NCBI RefSeq assembly: GCF_022539315.1
Contig: NC_066331.1
Location: 11,130,015-11,194,014 of the forward strand
Direction of reading: 5' to 3'
From: Serinus canaria
Lineage: Eukaryota; Chordata; Aves; Passeriformes; Fringillidae
DNA: 64,000 nucleotides
The stretch's first letter is position 1, and every line of letters begins with the position of its first letter. Position numbers and translations under genes: made by a program. Below, one piece after another: positions 54,717-64,000 of the stretch. The notes under the pieces are model-generated. The model saw only the letters and a program-made list of their open reading frames with translations, had not been told where the DNA came from and ran no database searches.

Positions 54717-57700
54717 TTTCAGTGCAGCCAAACCATTTAGTTTTGATCTACTCCAAAGAAAAAAAAAAAAAAAAAGAATTCATTCTTACAGTGATATCAA
54801 AGTCCATGCAAAGCATTCTGAGTTTATCAAAACAAAGTGTTTTGGTGATTTCCCATCAAAAAGCAAAGTGAATTTACACTCTTGCCAAGTGGCCTGATTT
54901 CATTAATCAGCCTTTTCTTAGAAGAACAAATAATCTCTCGACAAGTCCTGGTACCAATCTCTGTCCTGCCTGGAAAGCAGACAGAACCTGTGGAGAGCAC
55001 TGGGGTGTCCCAGCCTCCAACAGCCAGGAAAAGCCTTTGAGCCAGGCCTGGCAGTGCAGCCTGGCTGTGTCCCTGTGTCCCTGGGCATTTACCGGGAACC
55101 TTGTGAGACAAACGCAGCTGAGTGTTCTGTACAGCTGGTGGAGTCTTTCATTAGAGACACCCGCTGGAAGGATGGGGTTTGGTGCTCAAGGAAAGGTCAC
55201 TCCAGGAGTTTGATCCTATCCCCTCGACATGAGGTGTGACATATTCCTCGCTGGTTTGTGTCAGCAGCTCCCAAACCTCGACACAAAGCACAAAGAAGTG
55301 TTGTCTTTTTCTCCCCTGTCTGATTAAGAGAACATTTGATCCTATAGATAGAAGTGGTAATTGACTATATTTAAAGATTAACTCTGTGTAATGCCTTCTG
55401 AGAAGAAAAATGTCTTTAAGAAAGTTGTCAATCATAGAGTTGATGCCTTTTTTAATACAGTCTAAAAGTGTTATAATTTTAATACCCCAGAGGCCAAAGC
55501 AAATTATCAAGCTGAAATTAGAGATTAGCAATTTTCAATTTCTCTCTCATCTTTTACATTTCATCTTCCACCTTCATCTGCAGGAGGAAAAGGAGGAAAA
55601 ACGCTATTTAGCACGGGAGGGGAAGCACAGGAGCCTGGCTGTGATGATATCCTGCCTCAAAGCTCCATGCTGACCTCAGGAGTGCCCTGGGCAGCAGAGG
55701 CTGGTTAGAGCCTAGATGGAGCAGCACGTTCCCTGGGACAGGGAGCTGAGGGACAGCCAGCAGCAGGACTGGTGCAGCTGAGCGTTCAGGCACCTGGAGG
55801 TTCAGCCTGGTTAGAAAATCACCTGCCCCAGGTAACTTCAGGACCAGCTGAGGTCCCTGGAGTCATGGGGTGGGGCTGTGCTGTGCAGGTCATCGTGCTG
55901 CACTGAAATCCCTTTCTCCACTCTTAGGTAGTTGATTGTTTTTGCTGAGGGCTGGGTGTGCAGAGGAGTGGGTGAAGCTCAGGCTCCTAAATTGAAGGGT
56001 GCCATCCTGAAAACCCCTTTTAGGTGGAGTCCAACCTCATGGGCTCTGAAACTCTGGAGGCACCAGGGTTTGTGCTGTAAGTCTCCCACAGTGCTCCTGC
56101 CAGTGCACATAACCCCTGTGGGAAGGATGGGGTGAAAGGCTGCCATGCCCAGAAACTGGGCCAGGATCCCCAAATTACCAGTTCCTCTGCCAGAGGGACT
56201 TTACCCCCGAGCCTGTCTGACCAGAAAAGGGCTCTGCACAGCAGGCTGTGGTGGCTGGGGGTTTCTTTTCCAAGGCAGGTGTGCACAGGGGAGCTCTGCC
56301 CTTGGGCACACAGTTCCTGCGTCTGGATTAGTTGTTCAGGGCATTTCCAGGCAGAGTTTCATTTTTAAGCTGAGAAGATTAAATCACCCCAATCCCTTCA
56401 GAAGCTGCAGGAGTCTCTCAGCCTCAGACTGGGCTGGTTTTCCGGTGGGAAATTTTCCAGCTGAAAATATGTCTTATATGGAAAAGAAGGAGACAGCAAG
56501 GAAATTCCTCTACCACAGCAAACAGGAGAAGGACCTTGTCCTGGCCCCATTTGGCAGAGCTAGTTTTGAGGAAGGAGACTGACTCATGACCCTGCCATGT
56601 AAATTCTCCTGGCTGGAGAGCCCTGCTCACAGGATCACTCAGAAACTGGAGGAGTTTGGGTCTTTTCTGCCTGGCAGCACTGCTGGAACAGGAGGGGTGG
56701 GCCAGGCACCACCATGGGTGAGCTGTGGAGCACCAGGAAAGGTCTCAGACTGGCACCAGTCAAACCCGTGTGTGTCCTGGCCCATCTGCATCATTCTGCT
56801 CAGCACCTGGGGACTCTGGAAGCAGGACTCCAGCACTACTTGCACCTGAGATCCTCTCCCATGAAAGATGGTGCTGTGCTATTGCCTTTGTGTTCTGGTG
56901 TTTCCTTCACAGGCAGGAGACGTGTGTTTTCTGGAGGAGGGACTGAGGCTCAGAGTAATTGAAATGGGAACAGTATTCCTCATGAACTCTGGGCTAGATG
57001 GGGGAATGAAATTCTCTGTAGTGAAAACATTATGCTCCCACCATAATCTACTAAAACCGTCTTCATTTCCCTGGTGTAGGAAAGTTCTCTTCTCTTATTG
57101 CATTTAGCTTGAAATCAGAGCTCTCAAGCTGTTTGATGCTGGGCAGTGTTTATGCCTTGTGCTGTCATAATAAATGTCCCAGATCCATCATAAAAACAGT
57201 TCCTTTGACACAGAGGCCGATTGGAAACTGCAGGAGAGGTGTGGGGCAGTAATGGAGATTTATTTCTTGTGCAAAGGAATTGGATTATCATCTTGTGGAG
57301 TTATTTTACCTTTCTCCTGCCCAGTGGAGTCAGCCCAGTTACTGCCACCCGTTGTATGAAATTCTTCAAGGCAGGGAGGAACCCAGCCCTGCCACCTCAC
57401 TGGCCCCTCTGAGCAGAAGAGGGTGCTTCAGATGATTTACAGAGCCTGTCCAGCAGCACATCCTCAGGCCAGCCCTTATCCAAACAACGCTCTGCTCACA
57501 CGGCTCTGACCTCCAGCAGGACCTTGCATTTATTGGGCCCTGTTTTACTGTGCTAGCACTTGTTTACTTCCAATCCAACCCCGTCATTTCTGGGCTTTGT
57601 ATGTCTGGGGGTGAAGCAGGCTGTAAAATACTTCCAAGGATATTTTTATTGTGGTTTGTCTAAGAGAAGCAAGTCTTCCTTTTTACTGTCTGCCACGCAG

Positions 57701-57732
57701 CTACAGAGATTACTTCTGTGCTGGCACTCAGG
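54717..57732. other. Unique intergenic DNA
   Basis: No gene or large array is recognised. An A-run (about 54760-54775) follows the CR1 end. Positions 55330-55560 are AT-rich (GTTATAATTTTAATACCCCA, GAAATTAGAGATTAGCAATT) and may be regulatory. The rest has low CpG and no recognised repeat. Confidence 0.45.
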
Positions 57733-58249
57733 GTGTGTGCACCGCATGTAAACTGCATGTAAACAGTGTGTAAACCATGTGTAAACCACGTGCAAACCGC
57801 CTGTAAACCACATGTAAACCATGTGTACACCATGCATAAGCCCCGTGCAAACCGCGTGTACACTGCGTGTAAACCGACTATAAGCCGCGTGCAAACCGTG
57901 TGTAAACTGCATGTAAACCACATGCAAACCGGGTGTACACCACGTGTAAACAGTGTGTAAACCGCATGTAAACCACATGCAAACCATGTGTGCACCGCAC
58001 GCGAACCCTGCGTACACCGTGTGTAAACCGCACGCAAACCGTGCGTACACTGTGTGTACACCATGTGTAAACCGTGTGTAAATCGCACGCAAACCGTGCG
58101 TACACCGTGTGTACACCGTGTGTACACAGCGCGCAAACCGTGCGTACACCGTGTGTACACCATGTGTAAACCGTGTGTAAATCGCATGCAAACCGTGCGT
58201 ACACCGTGCGTACACCGTGTGTACACAGCGCGCAAACCGTGCGTACCCG
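57733..58249. repeat. 11-bp GTGTGTAAACC array, about 46 copies, with 99-bp higher-order repeat
   Basis: Monomers of 11 bp follow the pattern R-Y-G-Y-G-Y-A-M-A-C-C (GTGTGTAAACC, GTGCGTACACC, ATGTGTAAACC, GCGCGCAAACC). Near the 3' edge, nine monomers form a 99-bp block present twice (58052-58150 and 58151-58249) with only a few differences. The 5' part is less ordered. The ten-base alternating purine-pyrimidine words (GTGTGTACAC, GTGCGTACAC) favour Z-DNA. CpG density rises towards the 3' end, where the array meets a CpG island. The His/Thr/Val/Cys-rich frames on the minus strand (57646-58499) are products of the array. Confidence 0.97.
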
Positions 58250-58400
58250 CTCCGCGCTCTGTCCGTGGTGCTGAAGCCGCCCGCGGGGCCGCTGCCGGGG
58301 CCGGGACCGGGGCCGGGGCCGGGGCCGGGGCCGGGGTGGTTCCCGAGAGTCGCTGCCGAGGGGCTCTCGGAGGATTCGGGGTTCTGGCGGTCTGGGTCGC
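58240..58400. promoter_or_regulatory. CpG island with GGGGCC repeat
   Basis: CpG-dense DNA (CCCGCTCCGCGCTCTGTCCG, AAGCCGCCCGCGGGGCCGCT) contains a GGGGCC/GGGACC hexanucleotide run at about 58293-58336 of roughly seven units. The run is strongly G-quadruplex-forming on the + strand. No coding exon is identified. It may be a promoter of an unannotated transcript or a GC-rich extension of the array. Confidence 0.5.
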
Positions 58401-58546
58401 CGCGGTGCACGGTGCACGGATGTCAGCAGAGAGCCCGGGCTGTGGGAGAGGCTGCAGGAGTTGGCCCTGTGGTCCATAGGGGGAACTCCATCGAGCCAAG
58501 AGGGAGGAGGAACCCAGGGGTCCAGATCCTGGTGTCGCGCATGGAT

Positions 58547-58680
58547 GTGAAACTCAGGCTTGTCATGTTTAAGGAAATATAGAGGCTTTCAGCTTTAAGA
58601 GTTTCTGGCTGGCAATTCTCACTAGTGCTGAAACACCAAATTTAAAAAAGAAAAAAGGAAGAAAATACATTTAGGCAAGT
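58547..58680 (+). repeat. Copy A of an unnamed dispersed repeat
   Basis: TGTTTAAGGAAATATAGAGG, CTTTCAGCTTT, GTTTCTGGCTGGC and, after a short variable part, AAAAAAGGAAGAAAATACAT match a segment at 61231-61365 in the same orientation. I do not recognise the family. It carries no open frame. Confidence 0.85.
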
Positions 58681-61230
58681 CTGGAAGTCTCTCCCCAACA
58701 GCTCAGAGTGGGGATTTGTGAGCTCAGTATTTCCACTGAGTAAGTACTGGGTGTCTGCACAAGGGAGTGCGAGTGCAGGAGACGGGAAGTGTGGGTCAGT
58801 GCCAGCTCCACTGTGGGACACCACGGCAATGAATGGAACTCTTTGTTTAAGTGCTTTGCCACACTAATTGCTTGCATTAATTTTTTGGCAAGCAGGGTGT
58901 GTAGTTTGAGGCTTATGTGAGACCTTTGAGTTGGGTTGTGCTGTAGAGCAGAGAGGATCCTGGGCAGAGAATCAGGCAGAAGGTGTTCTGTTCTTATTAT
59001 CATAACTGTGTTTTCTGTCTGTCAGGGATCGGTGCAGGGGCTGATGATGGAGGAAGTGCTGAGCAACCCGGAGAGAGCAGACCCTGCACTGGCGAGCCCT
59101 TCAGACAGGGACAGTGTTTCCCCTGAGCAAACAGCAGCTGCTTCCTGAAGGGGAGGGCAAAGGTGTGAGAGGCAGCAGGGCTCCCTCTCATTCTGGAGTT
59201 CAAGGCTTTCAGTGCAGCAGTGGAGAAGCACAGTGAGAGAGCAGAAGTTTCTGCCTCACAGGTTCCAGCCTCTGGCTCCATGGCTCCTGAATCCCTGAAG
59301 GAGGCCAAACTTCCTCCCACATCTCAGTAGCAGGGGGAACTCAGATGGCAGTGCCAGTCTGGGACTTCCTCTGATGACAAACATAACCTGGCGCCTCCTC
59401 ATGAAACCTTTGCAGCAAATGTCAGTCAATTTGTTTCAATTACATTTTAAAGGATCATTTTAAGGTGGTTCAAAGCATCTGGAATCTCACATGGAACTTT
59501 GTACACATTGCCTGCAGCCCTTGTGCTGCTTTGTGCTCCTGGCTGGGATAACTCCAGCACTCAGGTGTGCTCCTGGTGTGTGAAGAGAAACAGGCACCTC
59601 CCCATTCGGACCGTGACTGTCTTTCTACAGGGAACAGGGGTTGGTCCCCATAAGTTCTTGTCCATCCTTGGCTCTGAATTGCTCTCTGAAGGCTCCTCTC
59701 TCCATTGAGAGGAAAATGATCCCAGAGTGAATTGGTTCCTAAGCTCCAGTTTCAGTAATTCCTCCTCAGACCCTACCTAGTCTCGGTGTCCCTAGAGTTG
59801 AAACAGCTGGTTTCCATCCAGGCTTGGCCAATTCCCCTGGTCCTCAGGTACCTCTGCAAATTGTGCCTCCATTGGATCCATCATTTCCTCAAGAAATAGC
59901 AGCTGACCCCCTCTCTATGATCTCTTCCCTGTATTTTGTCTGACTTTGAGACACTCATGCCAACATCCCTTTACTTGAGAGCATAAGGAGTCCCATCCAC
60001 AAACATTACCAGCATCCACAGGGGATTTTTAATGTTTTGGGGATCACCCAGTTATGTTATGAGGGTAGCAGACACTTCTTGCCCTGCATTTCAGCATTTC
60101 CATCAGGTGCTCACATTGTTATTAGGCTGTCCCCAGGTTTTACACGTCCCCAGCTGAAAGGTCTGGTCAGGTAACCTGGGAGAACAGGATGGTATGAACT
60201 GATCAAAATCTTGGCAAATAAGGATGGAAGCTGTTACTTCTTAGTGAGTTTATTCTCCATGGTAAATGCTGGTTGTGGGGCCAAATGTGGAAAGGGAAAG
60301 GTTTTGTAAAAATTTGAAAAGCTGCCAGGGGATCTCTCTGAGTGGAAAATCCTCCTCTGCCTAGAAAATACTGTGAAACAGTTTTAGTTACTTAAGAAGC
60401 AAAACCAGAAATCTGGACTGGAGTGGCTGTAGTCAGGAGTGTGAAAACATCAACTCCCTTCTCATCGGGGGAGCAGAGAATTGTCCAGGTGCTCTGTAGT
60501 AAATTGCACTCTAATCCACAATCAGCCTCCTCTGGATCTCTCTGAGATGACCTGTGGAGCTCAGGGCAGCTCTGAAGATGTAGATATTCCTTCAGGGTTT
60601 ATTACTGCACCAGCTCTAAATTTCAGAGGGACCTCAGCACAGGAGGTCATTAAACAATAAACAGTTTCCCATGGACATGCACATGAATGGTGTGATGGAG
60701 TGTTGCACACACTCAAGGCATGCAAATTCATAGTCATTGACAAACCCATGGAATCTAAAGCCATAAGAAGTGTTTACATCACACTTCTGATGCCTCAGCC
60801 ACTGTACTTCACTCAGGTACCTTGGTGTGAACACACTAGAGAGAAGTGACCTGTCCTCTTATAGGAATATTTGGTACTAAAAATAAAATATTCTGAAACT
60901 GGATGGGAAGTTTGAAATCTCAGTGCACAAGTACTTGACTTTTATTTTATTACAAAACATTTTCACACGGAATTCTTTGAACTATTGTAACTGAAAATGT
61001 GAGTTGAAACCCTGAAGTTCTGTTTTAAAAGGCCAAAGCCTCATTTAGCAAGAAAGGTGGTGAAATGCATCATTTCTATGAAAAGTTAGATTTCATGACC
61101 CCATTTTCCAAATTAAAAAAACCAAAAAACAACAAAACAAACTAGTGGCAAACAAGGTCAACACCTGCATATGTCACACACCCAAGGCCAAGCAGGAAGA
61201 TTCCAGAGAAATGTAGCTTGAAACAAATGT
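58681..61230. other. Unassigned low-CpG DNA between the two copies of a dispersed repeat
   Basis: These 2.5 kb have no CR1, no array and few CpG, and are more AT-rich than most of the window. Short minus-strand frames at 60561-60764 and 60634-60834 overlap each other and match nothing I know. The stretch could be the decayed inside of an old retroelement or ordinary unique DNA. Confidence 0.4.
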
Positions 61231-61365
61231 ATGAGAACTGCAGGTTTGCTGTGTTTAAGGAAATAAAGAGGCTTTCAGCTTTTTGGGTTTCTGGCTGACA
61301 CCTCTCCCTTGGACTGAAGCAATGAGGGGAAAAAAAAGGAAGAAATTATGTCTGCTTAAATATAT
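61231..61365 (+). repeat. Copy B of an unnamed dispersed repeat
   Basis: TGTTTAAGGAAATAAAGAGG, CTTTCAGCTTT, GTTTCTGGCTGAC and AAAAAAAAGGAAGAAATTAT are colinear with copy A at 58547-58680. The offset of the shared core is 2686 bp. Similarity fades on both sides, in copy B into an AT dinucleotide run at 61360-61370. Confidence 0.85.
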
Positions 61366-61654
61366 ATATTAACTATAATTGTTCCTGAAGTGCCTTCCAC
61401 GGTGAATATGTGGAGGTTTTGCCTCCTGCTCTCCCTGAAGCTGGCAGGGCTGTGGCAAACCCCTCTGCTGTGTGCTTGGGGCAGGATTTTCTCTCTGCCA
61501 GGGTGGTCGGTGCCACGCCTGCAGCAGAGCTGATGTTTCCTGGAGGAACCCGGCAGATCCTTTCCTGGCTCCCCCCTGATCTCCAGCCCAGACTAGGATG
61601 TGGGCAGGAGAGCTGAGAGGGGCTCAGGGGATGTGGAGACAGTGCTCCCCCTCG

Positions 61655-61785
61655 TCCCCAGAGCTGGGGACATTCCAGCACAGCTTCCCCAGGGCTGGGG
61701 ACATTCCAGCACAGTTTCCCCAGAGCTGGGGACATTCCAGCACAGTTTCCCCAGGGCTGGGGACATTCCAGCACAGTTCCCCACC
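61655..61785. repeat. 31-bp minisatellite, 4 copies
   Basis: GGGGACATTCCAGCACAGTT starts at 61666, 61697, 61728 and 61759, exactly 31 bp apart. CCCCAGGGCT and CCCCAGAGCT variants alternate. Confidence 0.96.
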
Positions 61786-61978
61786 TGGCACCGCAGAACC
61801 CGCAGGGATTTTTACAAACAGCTCCTCAGTGCCCAGCCTGGGCAGCAGAGCAGTTCTCAGGGCCACAGACAAGGGGGACAGGACCAAAAGCTGCCAGGAC
61901 AAGCAGAGGTGTGTGCAGGGGCTGGCTGAGTTTAGTTCTGCTCCCTGAGCACATTGGGAACCAATCCCAGACTCCCAG

Positions 61979-62256
61979 GACCGTTTGGGTTGGATCTGGA
62001 GATCACCCGGTCCAATGCCCCTTGCCAAGGCAGGATTACACAGAGCAGGTGACACAGAAACACATCCAGGTGGGACTGGAATGTCTTCAGAGAGGGAGAC
62101 TCCAGGCCTTCCCTGGGCAGCTGCTCCAGGGCTCTGCCACCCTCCATGGAAAGAAGTTCATGTTGAGGTGGAATTTCATGTGTTCTGGTTCATGGCTACT
62201 GCTCCTTGTCCTGTCACGGAGAAGAGTCTGGCACCATCCTCTGACACACACTGCAG
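61979..62256 (-). mobile_element. CR1 fragment, well preserved
   Basis: The + strand reads GACCGTTTGGGTTGGATCTG, GGTCCAATGCCCCTTGCCAA, ATGTCTTCAGAGAGGGAGAC, TCCAGGCCTTCCCTGGGCAG, CTGCTCCAGGGCTCTGCCAC, GAAGTTCATGTTGAGGTGGA, TGCTCCTTGTCCTGTCACGG, AGAAGAGTCTGGCACCATCC. This is the full reverse-complement order of a CR1 3' region and one of the clearest copies in the window. Confidence 0.96.
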
Positions 62257-62330
62257 ATATTTGCATGGATGTATTTTATTTGTACATATTTGCATGGATG
62301 TATTTTGTTTGTACATGTCTGCATGTTGAG
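62257..62330. repeat. 29-bp tandem repeat, about 2.4 copies
   Basis: TATTTGCATGGATGTATTTT followed by ATTTGTACA is repeated with small changes, directly at the edge of the CR1 copy. Confidence 0.9.
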
Positions 62331-62599
62331 ATGAAAATGAGTTTTCATTCATCCCTTGCTGAATGAGCCTAGGCCTGGATGGAGCTGGTCTGTGGTGTTA
62401 TGAAGAGTGAATGTTTGCCAGAGGTGCTTTGAGAAATTTGTGATGGATTTGTCTTGGATGAACAAGGTTTATCTCCTTGTGTGAGAAAAGGAGGGAAAAT
62501 GTATCACGCAGACCTTGTAACTGTGCTGTGACTTGTGTTCCCTCAGTCCCACACCCAGCACTCGCTTGGAGCAGCACCAAGGAGGGTTTTACAGGAAAT
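62331..62599. other. Unique intergenic DNA
   Basis: No feature is recognised. Confidence 0.5.
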
Positions 62600-62830
62600 A
62601 AAAGTGATTAAGCAACTCATTTACCAAAAAGCCACCCATAAAACACTGCCTCTCCAAGCTAATAGTGCTGTTTGTTATGTCAGATGCAGCTAATAATGGC
62701 CATATTTGTTTGAGTCATAAAACCTCTTTTGCTGGTGCATGATAATGGAGTGTGTTACATGTTCAATTAACCAAACTAATCAAATGTGCTGAGGAGAAAT
62801 ACAATGGGAACAAAGACCCAATCCATGCAA
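62600..62830. promoter_or_regulatory. Candidate conserved non-coding element
   Basis: An AT-rich unique block contains AAGTGATTAAGCAACTCATT, CCAAGCTAATAGTGCTGTTT, AGATGCAGCTAATAATGGCC, GGTGCATGATAATGGAGTGT and ATGTTCAATTAACCAAACTA. No repeat or coding signal is seen. Confidence 0.42.
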
Positions 62831-62926
62831 CTCTTTGTTGGGCACAGCAGTTGTTTTTCATGTGATTTCCTCGCAGTCCTTAGAGCAGACTTGCCAGTGA
62901 TATGCTAACAAATCCTTGACCAACAA

Positions 62927-62971
62927 AGGCAGGTTTGGGGCTGGATAAGGCAGGTTTGTGGCTGGATAAGT
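62927..62971. repeat. 22-bp direct duplication
   Basis: AAGGCAGGTTTGGGGCTGGAT and AAGGCAGGTTTGTGGCTGGAT are adjacent and differ at one base. Confidence 0.92.
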
Positions 62972-64000
62972 AGGAAAGGCTCCCCAGGACAACTTAAAGT
63001 CTTTTCACCGTCTGCTGTCACTTGGAGGTGCAGTGCAGGGGACAGACTCATCTCCTTCTGGGCAGTGCATGGACCTTGGGACAGAGAATTAAACAAATCA
63101 AACTGACTTGTTTAGCACAAAACCTGAGGTGTGAGGGAGGCAGAGGTGATGTCCAAACATCACAGCCTGAGAAAAACTCACCAGGGGTCGAGGATGGTGC
63201 CCAGACCCTCTGCTCCCCCACTCAGTAACGTGCAGCCTTGTTCCCCTGGGGCTGTGACCCTGCCTGGCCTCCCTGGGGCTGCAGGAGCTCCAGCAGCAGA
63301 TCAGTTGCCCAGCACTTGCCCTGAGCCCAGGGCACCCGGAGATCCAGGCACAGCAGACTCTGGGAAGCAGGAGAGATGGTGACAAGCACAGCCTGAATTA
63401 GCTCTGGTTTTAACTCTGGTGGAGCAGCTCCAAGAGATCTTTACAGGCAGAAATACTCTGGTTTTCTGTGGGCAGAGGTGAGCAGCTTTGTCAGGGTGAC
63501 ACAGACCTGGTGATGCCAGTTCCACAGATAAAATCAGCCTCAGGTCTAGGAAAAGGCCACACCATGTCAGGAGAGGCAAGGTCACATTTCTGCAGGTTTT
63601 CTGTGGATGAAGTGATCAGCTGTCCACGCTGGGAGCTGAAGGGGTCCAGGAGATTCTTGGGCAGGCCTGGGAAAGCACAGCTTTGTCTCTCCTGCTCCTG
63701 AACATCTAAGGAGCCTCCAGAATTGACTGGCATGCCAGAAGGGAGTGTCAGTAGACTTGTATTTATTATGCAGAGACAAATTTTATGGGTCTGCAAATAG
63801 GAAAAGGTTTAAAACCACTGCTTTAGATCAAAAGTGCTTCTCAAGAAGTTGCTTTTTTCTGCCACTAAGTGGCTCCAGATGTTGAAATATTCAACAAAAT
63901 TCCTTTTCTCTTTTGTTTTTTTCTTGACACACTGAGTTTCAGAAGGTCAATCTGCAGCAAAGACGTCCCAGTGCTTTCCCCCCTCTGAAAAGCACCCAAT
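62972..64000. other. Unique intergenic DNA to the window end
   Basis: No gene, array or transposon is recognised. The last 250 bp are AT-rich, with TTCTCTTTTGTTTTTTTC. Confidence 0.5.

Noticed and set aside
57646..58499. His/Thr/Val/Cys-rich - strand frames of 199-279 residues
   Set aside because: They are translations of the 11-bp array and the adjoining GGGGCC island.
60561..60834. Short overlapping - strand frames with non-repetitive, protein-like sequence
   Set aside because: They were considered as a retroelement or processed pseudogene remnant. They are too short, have no recognised domain, and the surrounding sequence gives no LTR or poly(A) support.

Overview
The window looks like a piece of a bird genome, probably a microchromosome, in the region corresponding to chicken chromosome 18 / human 17p12. 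Three things point there. The only recognisable gene is the 3' end of a vertebrate PMP22. The interspersed repeats I recognise are all CR1 non-LTR retrotransposon fragments, the main repeat family of birds and other sauropsids, and I see no Alu, B1 or L1. The unique DNA is GC-rich and crowded with short tandem arrays, as is usual for avian microchromosomes. I cannot name the species.

Positions 1-7190: the end of PMP22 on the + strand. The window opens inside the intron before exon 4. Exon 4 is 2171-2311, intron 4 is 2312-5671, and the coding part of the last exon is 5672-5838 with the stop at 5836-5838. A 3'UTR of about 1.35 kb follows; it keeps several blocks that I remember from the mammalian PMP22 3'UTR, a miR-29 seed site and two AATAAA signals (6857 and 7166). 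It also carries an A23 tract and a T23 tract. The 5' coding exons and promoters lie upstream of position 1.

Positions 7190-64000: no protein-coding gene that I can support. This fits the long gene-poor interval known downstream of PMP22 in human, towards HS3ST3B1 and COX10; none of those exons was recognised. The interval is a mosaic of four things: (a) about 25 tandem arrays with periods from 5 to 68 bp, the largest being 56 bp x 15 at 40339-41180, 68/73 bp x 8 at 25076-25622 and an 11-bp array of about 46 copies at 57733-58249 that runs into a CpG-rich, GGGGCC-bearing island; (b) CR1 fragments in both orientations; (c) CpG-rich islands at about 8870-9090, 11200-11480 and 58240-58400, which are candidate promoters of unannotated non-coding transcripts; (d) AT-rich, TAATTA-rich unique blocks that look like conserved non-coding elements or enhancers, though only alignment can show this.

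Nearly all long open frames are products of tandem arrays or of GC-rich sequence with few stop codons. They are not listed as genes.
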